Assembly: GCF_044901685.1 (NCBI RefSeq)
Contig: NZ_JBJDPS010000007.1
Location: 1-64,000, forward strand
Source of the DNA: Micromonospora_G sp044901685
Lineage (GTDB): Bacteria > Actinomycetota > Actinomycetes > Mycobacteriales > Micromonosporaceae
Direction: 5' to 3'
DNA length: 64,000 nt
Both the position numbers and the translations under genes were made by a program. Shown here piece after piece: positions 24,059 through 32,448 of the stretch (positions are counted from its first letter, which is position 1; every line of letters starts with the position of its first letter). Below the pieces are notes generated by a model. It was given only the letters and a program-made list of their open reading frames with translations, was not told the origin of the DNA and searched no databases.

Positions 24059-24515
24059 GGCGTTGTATCCCTCCTGATTGTGCTACCGGTCGGGGCTGAC
24101 GGGCCGGAGCCGCCGTTCGCGCGCGGAGGCGATCCGTCGACTTTTGAACAGGAGTGGCCCGGTAATCCCTCTTTCTCGACAGATCTAACGGGAGTACCAC
24201 ATGGCTCGGGAACCTTTCGGGCCTGTAACAAGAGGCACACGTCGGCGATTGAATTCTGGTCACCGGGTGGTGTTACCTGCCTGCCGATCGAGTTGATTCA
24301 TGCTGGAGATGACGTCGCTGTGATCGGCCTCACCTGGGCCAACGACTCAGGGTGTGGGGGGCAAGTCTCGCTAAGTGCATGACCTGCCGACAGGTTGCGG
24401 TTCACAACTCGGGCACAGGTTTTCCCAAGTTTTCTCCCGGCGCGGAGTGCTCCAATGGAACGGTGGCGTCGGGCACTCCGGCGACAATCGCGACCGGTAG
24501 GAGAGGGGGCACGTC
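24059..24515. other. Intergenic stretch of reduced GC, no gene seen
   Basis: 457 bases lie between the start of the low-GC secreted gene (minus strand) and the next plus-strand gene. The stretch shares the lower GC of the secreted gene, with AT-rich pieces such as TTTTCCCAAGTTTTCTCC near 24420. It must hold the promoters of both flanking genes. No open frame with a conserved look, RNA gene or clear dyad was found. Confidence 0.5.
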
Positions 24516-24854
24516 ATGCGCTGGCTGTCCCGGCGGCGGCCCACCGCCGACGATCACACCCCGACGAAGCTCGACCGCGAGGCGACCCGCGATGATCTCG
24601 CCGCGCTGGAGGCGTTCATCGCCAGCCGGCGGGGCGTGGAGTTGTACCTCGAACCCGAGACCACCGCCACCGACACGACCGTGGTCGCCATCGCCGACGA
24701 CGGCGAGTGGATCCGGCGGCGGACCGGCTCACCGCGTACCGCCGCCCGGCTGGCCCACCGCAGCGCGGTGCCAATGTACGAGGCGGCCCGGGTCGGCTAC
24801 CCGGAGCGGATGCGGATCTGGAACCGGAACCACCCCGAGCGTCGGATGCGCTGA
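24516..24854 (+). CDS. Small conserved actinobacterial protein of unknown function
   Basis: A 112-residue, very basic and polar protein without membrane segments or signal. The middle has VELYLEPETTATDTTVVAIADD, then WIRRRTGSPRTAARLAHRSA and the ending VPMYEAARVGYPERMRIWNR, a pattern I recall from small hypothetical proteins common in actinobacteria. The ATG at 24516 follows AGGAGAGGGGG, a strong ribosome site. No function can be inferred. Confidence 0.7.
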   Translation: MRWLSRRRPTADDHTPTKLDREATRDDLAALEAFIASRRGVELYLEPETTATDTTVVAIADDGEWIRRRTGSPRTAARLAHRSAVPMYEAARVGYPERMRIWNRNHPERRMR

Positions 24855-24982
24855 CTCCGCTCCTGGCCGAGTCCCTCGCCGGGTGGGTGCGGGGAAGATC
24901 ATGTGGGCGGTCGGCGTACTAGAATTTGGCGGGTGCGTGGTGGTCCCGCCCGTGCGTCGCGCCCAACCGGGGAGAGATCAGG

Positions 24983-25315
24983 ATGATCTTCATTACCGCG
25001 AAGTTCCGGATCCTGCCGGAGTACGCCGACCAGTGGCCCGACATCGCCGGTGATTTCACCCGGGCGACCCGTGCCGAGCCGGGCTGCCTCTGGTTCGACT
25101 GGTCCCGCAGCATCGACGACCCCACCGAGTACGTCCTGGTGGAGGCGTTCCGTGACGGCGAGGCCGGCGCGGCGCACGTCGGCTCCGAGCACTTCCGTAC
25201 GGCCCAGCGGACGCTCCCCGCGCACCTGGCCGAGACGCCCCGGATCGTCAACACCACCATCGAGCAGGACGACTGGTCGCTCCTCGGCGAGATGGCCGTA
25301 CCCCAGCGCGACTGA
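24983..25315 (+). CDS. Antibiotic-biosynthesis-monooxygenase (ABM/YgiN) fold protein
   Basis: A 110-residue protein covering one ABM domain (dimeric alpha/beta barrel): ITAKFRILPEYADQWPDIAG, then AEPGCLWFDWSRSIDDPTEYVLVEAF and HFRTAQRTLPAHLAETP. Such small proteins include quinol monooxygenases such as YgiN and heme-degrading enzymes; they need no metal or cofactor motif. The last 20 residues (TTIEQDDWSLLGEM) extend beyond the core. The ATG has GGGGAGAGA upstream. It stands alone; no biosynthetic genes flank it, so a role in quinone or small-molecule detoxification is only a guess. Confidence 0.82.
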   Translation: MIFITAKFRILPEYADQWPDIAGDFTRATRAEPGCLWFDWSRSIDDPTEYVLVEAFRDGEAGAAHVGSEHFRTAQRTLPAHLAETPRIVNTTIEQDDWSLLGEMAVPQRD

Positions 25316-25398
25316 CCGGGCACAGCGCCGCCGGGCGTGGGAAGGCCCTGTGGGAAAGGCAACGACAGGGTTGACGGCGGCGCACGGGGAGACCGACG

Positions 25399-25749
25399 GT
25401 GACGTCCATGAGCAGTTTCCCCGGTGCGGACGGGGCCGACGACATCCCCGTCGAACTGGGTCGCCTCCGCAACGCCATCGCGAACGAGTTGCACGCCCAA
25501 CTGGCGCTGCGCGGTGAGACGATCGAGCTCGCCGACGTACCCGAGGTCGCGTACGCGGTGGCCGTGCAGCTCGGTCACGCGTTCCGGGTCGAGTGGGCGC
25601 CCCGGTGGGTCGACGACCGCGAGGACGACGGCTCGGTCGGCCTGGACGCCGCGACCTGGTACGGGTCGGCTCTGCCGGACGGCGGGAACCAGGAACGGGT
25701 GGACCGGTATCCGGTCTTCGACCACGGGTGGCCGGAGGTGCGCCGATGA
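25399..25749 (+). CDS. Hypothetical protein coupled to the gamma-carbonic anhydrase-like gene
   Basis: A 116-residue acidic soluble protein I do not recognise (IPVELGRLRNAIANELHAQL, GHAFRVEWAPRWVDDRED). The GTG at 25399 is 8 bases after GGGGA; an ATG at 25408 is an alternative. Its stop overlaps the next ATG (ATGA), so it is translated together with the gamma-carbonic anhydrase-like protein and may act with it. Confidence 0.6.
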   Translation: MTSMSSFPGADGADDIPVELGRLRNAIANELHAQLALRGETIELADVPEVAYAVAVQLGHAFRVEWAPRWVDDREDDGSVGLDAATWYGSALPDGGNQERVDRYPVFDHGWPEVRR

Positions 25750-26270
25750 TCGCTGACTACGAGGACCGCCGGCCCGAGATCGATCCGAGCGCCTGGGTGG
25801 CGCCGGGCAGCACGGTGATCGGTTCGGTCCGGCTGGCCGCCGACGCCAGTGTCTGGTACGGCTCGGTCCTGCGCGGCGACACCGAGCAGATCACCATCGG
25901 GGCCGGGAGCAACATCCAGGACGGCTGCGTGGTGCACGCCGATCCGGGCTTCCCGGTCACGGTCGGCGTCGGGGTGTCGGTCGGCCATCGGGCCGTGCTG
26001 CACGGCTGTTCGGTGGCCGACGGCGCCCTGGTCGGCATGGGTGCGGTGGTGCTCAACGGCGCCGTGATCGGAGCCGGCTCGCTGGTCGCCGCCGGTGCGG
26101 TGGTGCTGGCCGGAACCGTGGTCCCGCCCGGTTCGCTGGTCGCGGGCGTGCCGGCCAAGGTCCGGCGCGAGTTGACCGAGGCCGAGCGGGCCGACCTGCG
26201 CGGCACCGCCGAGCGGTACGTGCGGCGAAGCCGCTCGCACGCGACCTCGGCCCGGCCGAGGACGAGCTGA
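25746..26270 (+). CDS. Gamma-carbonic anhydrase-family hexapeptide-repeat protein
   Basis: A 174-residue left-handed beta-helix protein. Hexapeptide repeats run from about 20 to 140 (VIGSVRLAADASVWYGSVLR, IQDGCVVHADP, VSVGHRAVLHGCSVADGALV). The three zinc-ligand histidines of the gamma-carbonic anhydrase family are in place (VVHAD, GHRAVLH). YrdA/PaaY-type members often lack strong carbonic anhydrase activity, so the true reaction is uncertain. The last 25 residues are a basic tail (RYVRRSRSHATSARPRT). Confidence 0.88.
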   Translation: MIADYEDRRPEIDPSAWVAPGSTVIGSVRLAADASVWYGSVLRGDTEQITIGAGSNIQDGCVVHADPGFPVTVGVGVSVGHRAVLHGCSVADGALVGMGAVVLNGAVIGAGSLVAAGAVVLAGTVVPPGSLVAGVPAKVRRELTEAERADLRGTAERYVRRSRSHATSARPRTS

Positions 26271-26324
26271 GCCGGCGAGTAGCCGGGCGCGGGTAACCCG
26301 GCTCAGCCGGCGAGTAGCCGGGCG
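26270..26324. terminator. Hairpin between convergent genes, flanked by a 20-bp direct repeat
   Basis: AGCCGGG (26281-26287) pairs with CCCGGCT (26297-26303) around a 9-base loop, directly after the carbonic anhydrase-like stop and touching the stop of the convergent kinase gene. The 20-mer AGCCGGCGAGTAGCCGGGCG occurs at 26270-26289 and again at 26305-26324; the second copy encodes the last residues of the kinase. The duplication appears to have copied the end of the kinase gene into the gap. Confidence 0.55.
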
Positions 26325-27250
26325 TGGATGGCCGGGTCGCTGTCCGGTGCGACCAGTCGGGTGGCGAGCCAGGCGGCGCCGGCCGCGCCGTCGCCCGCGA
26401 GCAGGCCGGGGCGGCCCAGTTCGGTGACGAGCCGTTGTTGCACGGCGGTGCGGATCTCCGGGATCCCGGTCAGGACACCGCCCGCGAGCACCACCGGCCC
26501 GGGGGCCGGGTGCAGCGAGAGCAGGGTGTCGGCGAGCCGTCGGGCGGCCGTACGGACGATGTCGGCGGCGGTCGGGTCCCCGGTGCGCGCGCAGCTTGCC
26601 ACGACCGGTGCGAGCGCCGCGATCCGGTCCCGGTCGAGCTGGTAGACCCGGGTCACGAAGTCGTCCGGTTCGGTCGCGCCGACCTGCGCGCAGACGGTCG
26701 CGCCGAGCGACCCGGGCGCCGACGGTCGGCCCCGGTAGAGCGCTCGCGCGGTGGCCCGGACCGAGGCGAGGCCGAGCCAGTAACCGGACCCCTCGTCGCC
26801 GAGCAACCAGCCCAGCCCGTCCGCGATCGGCCCGATCGTGCCCCGGTCCAGCACGGCGGCGACCGCGCCGGTGCCGGCGATCAGCACGGTTCCGGTGTCG
26901 GCCGGCGCACCGGCCGCGAACGCCACCAGCGCGTCGCCGACCGGCTGGATCGGGCAGCTCAGGCCGGCGCGGCTCCAGCGGCGCGCGTACCCCTCGGCGA
27001 CCTCGGGGTCGGCCAGCCGGGACACCCCGGCGAGTCCGACGACGCCACCCGCGACCCGGCCGGGGTCGTGTCCGGCGAGCGCGTCCCGGATCGCCGCGCC
27101 GAGCGCCGTGGCCGTCCGCGCCGGGTCGGTGGCGACCGGGTTGCCGGCGCTCGCCCGGCCCCGGCCGACGATCCGGCCGTCCAGGGTGGCGACGACGACG
27201 CGGGTGGCGGTGCCCCCGGCGTCGGCGCCGAGGACGAGCGGAGTGGTCAC
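26303..27250 (-). CDS. BadF/BadG/BcrA-family kinase, probable N-acetylglucosamine kinase
   Basis: A 315-residue ATPase of the ASKHA fold. LVLGADAGGTATRVVVATLD is the phosphate-1 loop, LIAGTGAVAAVLDRG the phosphate-2 loop, and VVLAGGVLTGIPEI the adenosine region; DGLGWLLGDEGSGYWLG is typical of bacterial GlcNAc kinases. It phosphorylates an amino sugar in the cytoplasm. The GTG at 27250 starts right at the conserved core. It is divergent from the RpiR regulator and the SIS/importer operon, which supports an amino-sugar role. Confidence 0.85.
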   Translation of the reverse strand: MTTPLVLGADAGGTATRVVVATLDGRIVGRGRASAGNPVATDPARTATALGAAIRDALAGHDPGRVAGGVVGLAGVSRLADPEVAEGYARRWSRAGLSCPIQPVGDALVAFAAGAPADTGTVLIAGTGAVAAVLDRGTIGPIADGLGWLLGDEGSGYWLGLASVRATARALYRGRPSAPGSLGATVCAQVGATEPDDFVTRVYQLDRDRIAALAPVVASCARTGDPTAADIVRTAARRLADTLLSLHPAPGPVVLAGGVLTGIPEIRTAVQQRLVTELGRPGLLAGDGAAGAAWLATRLVAPDSDPAIHARLLAG

Positions 27251-27314
27251 GTGCCGATGGTGCGGGTCGGCGGGGACCCACCACAAGGGGTACGGATCGA
27301 AAAAGTTAAAGCTA

Positions 27315-27344
27315 TTGACTCCATGGCCACTGTGGTCATAGTTT
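27315..27344 (+). promoter_or_regulatory. Promoter of the amino-sugar operon with operator dyad in the spacer
   Basis: TTGACT (27315-27320) and TAGTTT (27339-27344) lie 18 bp apart in an AT-rich pocket. Between them is the near-perfect dyad ATGGCCACTGTGGTCAT (27323-27339, one mismatch in 8-bp arms). The predicted start is about 28 bases before the RpiR ATG. The regulator encoded by this transcript is the likely ligand of the dyad. The divergent kinase promoter probably lies in the same 128-bp gap. Confidence 0.5.
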
Positions 27345-27378
27345 TTCTCACCAACACGCAACGGTGAAAGGAATGTTG

Positions 27379-28296
27379 ATGGAGGAGAGCGGGCTGCTGG
27401 GCCGGGTGCGCACCGAGCTGAGTGCGTTGCCGGTCGCGTTGCAGCGGGTCGCCGAGCAGATCCTGATCGCCCCGGAGGAGGCCGCCCGAGCGACGATCAT
27501 CGACCTGGCCGAGCGGGCCGGCACCTCCACCGCCACGGTGACCCGGTTCTGCCGGGTCTTCGGATATCGCGGCTACGCGCAGTTGCGGGTCGCCATCGCC
27601 ACCGAGACCGGCCGGGCCGCCCAGGCGAGGTGGGACACCGACATCGACCGCGAGATCGGCCCCGACGACCCGCTCGACCACCTGCTCGAAGTGGTCGCGA
27701 GCGCCGACGCGCGGGCCATCCAGGACACCGCCGGTCAGGTCGACCTCGCCGCCGTCGACCGGGTCGCCGCTGCCGTCGCGCAGGCCCAGCGGGTCGACCT
27801 GTTCGGCTTCGGCAGCTCCGGCAACGCCGCCCGGGAGATGGCCTTCCGGCTGGAGCGCATCCGCATCCCGGTCTGGCACCGCGCGGACGCGCACGCCGCG
27901 CTGACCAACGCCGCCCTGCTCGGTCCGGGTGACGTAGCGATCGGACTGTCGCACAGTGGGCGTACCCGTGAGGTGATCGAGGTGCTCGCCGAGGCCGCCG
28001 ACCACGGCGCGCTCACCGTCGCGGTCACCTCCTTCCCCCGCTCGCCGCTGGCCGAGGTCGCCGACGTGGTGATGACCACCGCCGTACAGGAGACGACGTT
28101 CCGGCTGGCCGCGCTCTCCGCCCTGCACTCACAACTGCTGGTGCTGGACCTGATCTACGTCGCGGTGGCGCAGCGGACGTACCAGCGCACCACCGAGGCG
28201 TTCGAGGTCACGGCGCGCGCCGTCGACGCGCACCGACTGCCGGACGAGTCGCACCGGGCGACCCGTCGACGCGTCAAATCCACGGAGGGGTCATGA
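27379..28296 (+). CDS. RpiR/MurR-family regulator with SIS domain
   Basis: A 305-residue protein. Residues 1-80 are the RpiR helix-turn-helix domain (LPVALQRVAEQILIAPEEAA, ERAGTSTATVTRFCRVFGYRG). Residues about 125-265 are a SIS sugar-phosphate-binding domain (RVDLFGFGSSGNAAREMAF, VAIGLSHSGRTREVIEVLAEA). Such proteins sense phosphosugars such as GlcNAc-6-P or MurNAc-6-P. The ATG at 27379 follows AAGGA by 7 bases; GTG 27364 and ATG 27373 are less well placed. The end overlaps the SIS-protein start (ATGA). Confidence 0.9.
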   Translation: MEESGLLGRVRTELSALPVALQRVAEQILIAPEEAARATIIDLAERAGTSTATVTRFCRVFGYRGYAQLRVAIATETGRAAQARWDTDIDREIGPDDPLDHLLEVVASADARAIQDTAGQVDLAAVDRVAAAVAQAQRVDLFGFGSSGNAAREMAFRLERIRIPVWHRADAHAALTNAALLGPGDVAIGLSHSGRTREVIEVLAEAADHGALTVAVTSFPRSPLAEVADVVMTTAVQETTFRLAALSALHSQLLVLDLIYVAVAQRTYQRTTEAFEVTARAVDAHRLPDESHRATRRRVKSTEGS

Positions 28297-29051
28297 CCAC
28301 CACCATCAGCGCACCGGCCTACCTGACCGCCGTCACCGCCGCGATCGGCCGGGTCGCGCAGACCCAGGCCGAGAACGTACGGGCCGCCGCCGACCTGATC
28401 ACCCACGCGCTCGACCAGGGTGGCGTGGTGCAGGCGTTCGGCTGCGGCCACTCCGAGGCGCTCTCGATGGAGATCGCCGGCCGGGCCGGGGGACTGGTGC
28501 CGACCAACCGGATCGCCCTGCGCGACCTGGTGCTCTACGGCGGCGCCGACCGCGCCGTACTCGACAACCCGCTGCTCGAACGGGACCCGGCGGTGGCCCA
28601 CCGGCTCTACGAACTGGCGCCGGTCAAGCCGGACGACGTCTTCGTGCTCACCAGCAACTCGGGCGTCAACGGCGTCATCGTCGAGTTCGCCCTGCTGGCC
28701 AAGGAGCGGGGCCACCGGCTGATCGGAATCACCTCGCTGGACCACACCGCGCGGGTGGAGTCCCGACACCCGTCCGGGCGGCGGCTGGCCGACATCGCCG
28801 ACGTGGTGCTCGACAACGGCGCACCGTACGGCGACGCCGCCCTGACCATCCCCGGCGGCGGTGCCGTCGGGGCCATCTCGTCGATCACCGGTGCCCTGCT
28901 GGCGCAGCAGATCGTCACCGAGGTCGTCGCGGACCTGCTCGCCGCCGGTCAGACCCCGCCGATTTATTTGTCGGCGAACGTGCCCGGGGGAGACACCCAC
29001 AACAACGAACTCGAGGCGCGGTACGCCGGGCGTATCCGACGCACCGCCTAA
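28293..29051 (+). CDS. SIS-domain sugar isomerase/phosphosugar-binding protein (UPF0309 type)
   Basis: A 252-residue stand-alone SIS protein: VVQAFGCGHSEALSMEIAGR, DDVFVLTSNSGVNGVIVEFA, HRLIGITSLDHTARVESRHP and PGGGAVGAISSITGALLAQQ match the UPF0309 group. Members next to amino-sugar importers probably isomerise or cleave a phosphorylated amino sugar in the cytoplasm. It is the second gene of the operon, overlaps the RpiR gene by 4 bases and precedes the importer by 21 bases. The exact reaction is unknown. Confidence 0.85.
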   Translation: MTTTISAPAYLTAVTAAIGRVAQTQAENVRAAADLITHALDQGGVVQAFGCGHSEALSMEIAGRAGGLVPTNRIALRDLVLYGGADRAVLDNPLLERDPAVAHRLYELAPVKPDDVFVLTSNSGVNGVIVEFALLAKERGHRLIGITSLDHTARVESRHPSGRRLADIADVVLDNGAPYGDAALTIPGGGAVGAISSITGALLAQQIVTEVVADLLAAGQTPPIYLSANVPGGDTHNNELEARYAGRIRRTA

Positions 29052-29072
29052 CAGAAGGCGAGGCCGCCGACC

Positions 29073-30494
29073 ATGGATCCCTCTTCCACCCGGGTCGTAC
29101 GCCGTCCCAGTCGACGCAGCGTGTTACAGGCCGCCACCATCGGCCTGGCCGCCCCGGTGCTGACCGGGTGCGTGACCAGTGGTGGCGACGACGACGGTTC
29201 CACCAGTGCCAAGGGCCGGACCAGCGCGGAGAACCCGCTCGGCGTACCGGACAAGACCCCGCTCGAGGTGGTCATCTTCAAGGGCGGGTACGGCGACGCC
29301 TACGCCACCAACGCCGAAGCGCTCTACCAGCAGCGGTATCCCGGCGCGACGATCGACCACAAGGGTATTCAGAAGGTCGGCGAGGCGCTGCAACCGAGGT
29401 TCGTCGCCGACACCCCGCCGGACGTGGTCGACAACACCGGCGCCGGCCGGCTGGACCTCGCCACCCTGGTCTCCGCCGGCAAGCTCACCGACCTGACCGA
29501 ACTGCTCGACGCCCCCTCGCTCGACGACCCGGCCCGCAAGGTACGCGACACCCTGCTGCCCGGGGTGGTCGAGGACGGCACGCTCGACGGCAAGGTCTAC
29601 TCGCTCAACTTCACGTACACCGCCTGGGGCCTCTGGTATTCGAAGGCCCTCTTCGACCGGCACGGCTGGACCTACCCGACCACCTGGGAGGCGATGCTCG
29701 CCCTCTGCGCGGAGATCAAGAAGGCCGGCGTCGCGCCCTGGACCTACCAGGGCAAGTACCCGGAGTACCTGAACGACCCGCTGCTGGCCATGGCCGCCAA
29801 GGCGGGCGGCCCGGACCTGGTCAAGTCGGTCGACAACCTGCAACCCGGGGCGTGGAAGCAGCAGCCACTGCTCGACGCCGCCGGGGCGATCGCCGAGCTT
29901 GCCGGGCGCGGTTACCTGCTCCCCGGGTCCGAGGCGCTGTCGCACACGGAGTCCCAGGCCGCCTGGTCACAGGGGAAGGCCGCGATCATCCCGTGCGGGT
30001 CGTGGCTGGAGGCCGAGCAGAAGGGCATCACCCCGGACGGCTTCGACATGGTGATGGGCGCGGTGCCCACCCTCGGGGCCGGCGACAAGCTGCCGTACGG
30101 TGCGCTGCTCGCGTCCAGCAGCGAGTCGTTCCTGGTGCCGGCGAAGGCCAAGAACCCGCGCGGTGGACTGGAGTTCCTCCGGATCCTCTTCTCCCAGCCG
30201 GCCGCCCGCAAGTTCGCCGAGCTGAACAGCACCCTGCCCAGCGTCGCCGGTGCCACCGACGGGCTCACCGTCAGCACCGGACTCGGCTCGGTCCGTTCCG
30301 CCGTCCAGGCCGCCGGGGCGAACACCTTCACGTACCGGTTCCGCACCTGGTACGCCCCGCTGGCCAAGGCGGTCGACGACGCCACCGGTGAACTGGCCAC
30401 CCGCCGGGTCACCCCGGCGCAGTGGGCCGACCGGATCCAGCAGGCGGCCGACGGGATCGCCAAGGACACCACCGTCGCCAAGTACAGCCGGTAG
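29073..30494 (+). CDS. ngcE: Sugar-binding lipoprotein, N-acetylglucosamine/chitobiose type
   Basis: A 473-residue family 1 solute-binding protein. The N-terminus has twin arginines (RRPSRRSVLQAATIG) and a lipobox LTGC, so it may use the Tat route and be lipid-anchored. The body (KTPLEVVIFKGGYGDAYATN, TYTAWGLWYSKALFDRHGWT, IIPCGSWLEAEQKGITPDGF) resembles NgcE of Streptomyces, which binds GlcNAc and chitobiose. Two permease genes follow directly; the local genes encode no ATPase, and such CUT1 importers in actinobacteria often share one (MsiK) encoded elsewhere. Confidence 0.85.
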   Translation: MDPSSTRVVRRPSRRSVLQAATIGLAAPVLTGCVTSGGDDDGSTSAKGRTSAENPLGVPDKTPLEVVIFKGGYGDAYATNAEALYQQRYPGATIDHKGIQKVGEALQPRFVADTPPDVVDNTGAGRLDLATLVSAGKLTDLTELLDAPSLDDPARKVRDTLLPGVVEDGTLDGKVYSLNFTYTAWGLWYSKALFDRHGWTYPTTWEAMLALCAEIKKAGVAPWTYQGKYPEYLNDPLLAMAAKAGGPDLVKSVDNLQPGAWKQQPLLDAAGAIAELAGRGYLLPGSEALSHTESQAAWSQGKAAIIPCGSWLEAEQKGITPDGFDMVMGAVPTLGAGDKLPYGALLASSSESFLVPAKAKNPRGGLEFLRILFSQPAARKFAELNSTLPSVAGATDGLTVSTGLGSVRSAVQAAGANTFTYRFRTWYAPLAKAVDDATGELATRRVTPAQWADRIQQAADGIAKDTTVAKYSR

Positions 30495-30501
30495 TCCGGC
30501 G

Positions 30502-31428
30502 ATGGCAGCCATGCGGCACGGCAAATACCGGTTCCTGGCCGGCGCGATCCTGCCGGGGCTGCTGCTGTACGCGGTCTTCGTGCTCTCCCCGTACGCGCAG
30601 GCGTTCTACCTCTCCCTGACCGACTGGACCGGGGTGTCGGGGCAGGTCGCCTTCGTCGGGCTGGACAACTACCAGCGGCTCTTCGGTGACCGGTCGTTCC
30701 TGGCGGCGCTGCGCAACAACGGGCTGATGCTGCTGGTCGTGCCGCTGGCCACCATCGGGCTCGGGCTGCTGCTCGCCGCGCTGGTCAACTTCGGCGGCCG
30801 GCGTAGCAGCACCGCGCTGGCCAGCATCCGGGGCGCGGAATTCTACAAGATCGCGTACTTCTTCCCGCAGTTGCTCTCGTTGCCGATCGTCGCGATGCTC
30901 TGGCAGTTCGTCTACCACCCGAACGAGGGACTGCTCAACGGTTTCCTGCGGGCCGTCGGACTGGACGCGCTGGCCCGGGTCTGGCTCGGCGACCCCGGGC
31001 TGGCGCTCTGGGCGGTGATGGCGGTGCTGGTCTGGTCGTCGGTCGGCTTCTACATGGTGCTCTTCTCCGCCGCCATGGAGTCGATCCCGCGCGACGTGCT
31101 GGAGGCCGCGGTGCTCGACGGCGCCGGCCGGTTCGCCACCCTGCGCCGGATCATCGTCCCGCTGCTCTGGGACAACGTGCAGGTCGCCTTCGTCTACCTG
31201 GGTGTGCTGGCGCTGGACGGCTTCGCGATCGTACAGATCATGACGGTCGGCCCCGGTGGCCCGGACAGCGCCACCGAGGTCATCGGGCTCGGCCTCTACC
31301 GCAGCGCGTTCACGTACGGGAAGTTCGGTTACGCCGCCGCGATGGGCGTCGCCCTCTTCTTCCTCACCCTGGCCTTCGCGGCGATCGCGTTGCGGGCCAG
31401 CCGGCGGGAACGGGTGGAGCTGTCGTGA
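30502..31428 (+). CDS. ngcF: Sugar ABC importer permease (MalF type)
   Basis: A 308-residue membrane protein with six main hydrophobic segments and the EAA loop EAAVLDGAGRFATLRRIIVPLL (about residues 200-220) that contacts the ATPase. ILPGLLLYAVFVLSPYAQAF is the first segment. The ATG at 30502 is 7 bases after the binding-protein stop; ATG 30511 is an alternative. The end overlaps the next gene by 4 bases. Confidence 0.9.
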   Translation: MAAMRHGKYRFLAGAILPGLLLYAVFVLSPYAQAFYLSLTDWTGVSGQVAFVGLDNYQRLFGDRSFLAALRNNGLMLLVVPLATIGLGLLLAALVNFGGRRSSTALASIRGAEFYKIAYFFPQLLSLPIVAMLWQFVYHPNEGLLNGFLRAVGLDALARVWLGDPGLALWAVMAVLVWSSVGFYMVLFSAAMESIPRDVLEAAVLDGAGRFATLRRIIVPLLWDNVQVAFVYLGVLALDGFAIVQIMTVGPGGPDSATEVIGLGLYRSAFTYGKFGYAAAMGVALFFLTLAFAAIALRASRRERVELS

Positions 31429-32318
31429 CCGCCGTTGTCGACCGACCCGCGCCGACCGCCGCCGGTACGAGACCCGGCAGTCCGCCGCCGCGACCGGGGC
31501 GGGGCGCCGACCGGGCCGCGCACCTCTTCCTCGTCGGCTGGGCGGTGCTGGTCACCGTACCGCTGCTCTGGGCGGTGGTCAGCTCGCTCAAGACCGACCG
31601 GGAGATCCTGACCAGCCCGTGGACCCTGCCGGCGCAACCGCAGTTCGACAACTGGTCGCGGGCCTGGACCCAGGCGTCGATCGGCGGTTACTTCCTGAAC
31701 AGTGCGATCGTGGTCGGCGGGGCGCTCGTGCTCACCATGCTGCTCGGTTCGCTGCTGGCGTACGCCTTGGCCCGGTACAGCTTTCCCGGCAACCGACTGC
31801 TCTACTACCTCTTCGTCGCCGGCATCCTGTTCCCGGTCTTCCTCGCCCTGGTGCCGCTCTTCTTCGTGGTCAAGCAACTCGGCCTGATCGGCACCTACCC
31901 CGGCCTGATCCTGGTCTACAGCGCGTACGCGCTGCCGTTCACCGTCTTCTTCCTGCACTCGTTCTTCCGGACCCTGCCGACAGCGATCGCCGAGGCCGCC
32001 TTCCTCGACGGCTGCTCGCACTCCGGCGTGTTCTTCCGGGTGATGCTGCCACTGGCCCGGCCGGGCCTGGTCAGCATCGCGATCTTCAACTTCCTCGGGC
32101 TGTGGAACCAGTACCTGCTGCCCCTGGTGCTCAACCCCGATCCGGACCGGTACGTGCTCGCCCAGGGCCTCGCCGCGCTGTCGGTCAGCCAGGGTTACCG
32201 CAGCGACTGGAGCGGCCTGTTCGCCGGGCTCACCATCGCCATGCTGCCGGTCCTCGCCGCGTACGTGCTCTTCCAGCGTCAGATCCGTTCCGGCCTCACC
32301 GCCGGTGCGGTGCGCTGA
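31425..32318 (+). CDS. ngcG: Sugar ABC importer permease (MalG type)
   Basis: A 297-residue membrane protein with six segments and the EAA loop EAAFLDGCSHSGVFFRVMLP near residues 190-210. TVPLLWAVVSSLKTDREILT is the usual N-terminal block of the second CUT1 permease. The GTG start overlaps the previous stop (GTGA). The stop codon lies inside the first unit of a 39-bp tandem duplication. Confidence 0.9.
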   Translation: MTAVVDRPAPTAAGTRPGSPPPRPGRGADRAAHLFLVGWAVLVTVPLLWAVVSSLKTDREILTSPWTLPAQPQFDNWSRAWTQASIGGYFLNSAIVVGGALVLTMLLGSLLAYALARYSFPGNRLLYYLFVAGILFPVFLALVPLFFVVKQLGLIGTYPGLILVYSAYALPFTVFFLHSFFRTLPTAIAEAAFLDGCSHSGVFFRVMLPLARPGLVSIAIFNFLGLWNQYLLPLVLNPDPDRYVLAQGLAALSVSQGYRSDWSGLFAGLTIAMLPVLAAYVLFQRQIRSGLTAGAVR

Positions 32319-32379
32319 CGCCCGCTCCGGCTTCCCGAGCCCGGTGCGGTGCGGTGGCGCCCGCTCCGGCTTCCCGACC
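32302..32379. repeat. 39-bp tandem duplication at the end of the permease gene
   Basis: Units 32302-32340 and 32341-32379 match at 36 of 39 bases. The first carries the last codons and stop of the permease gene; the second is non-coding. GTGCGGTGC (32344-32352) can pair with GCACCGCAC (32383-32391), so the region could fold before the GH16 gene. A recent local duplication is the simplest explanation. Confidence 0.75.
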
Positions 32380-32448
32380 CCGGCACCGCACGGCCGACCA
32401 CCGTCGTCCGGCCCCATCCATACCCCTCTTCCCCGTGAGGAGATCCCC

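Noticed and set aside
24352..25053. Plus-strand open frame of 233 codons overlapping two small genes
   Set aside because: Arg/Pro/Ser-rich shadow of the small genes at 24516 and 24983, which have ribosome sites and family-like sequence.
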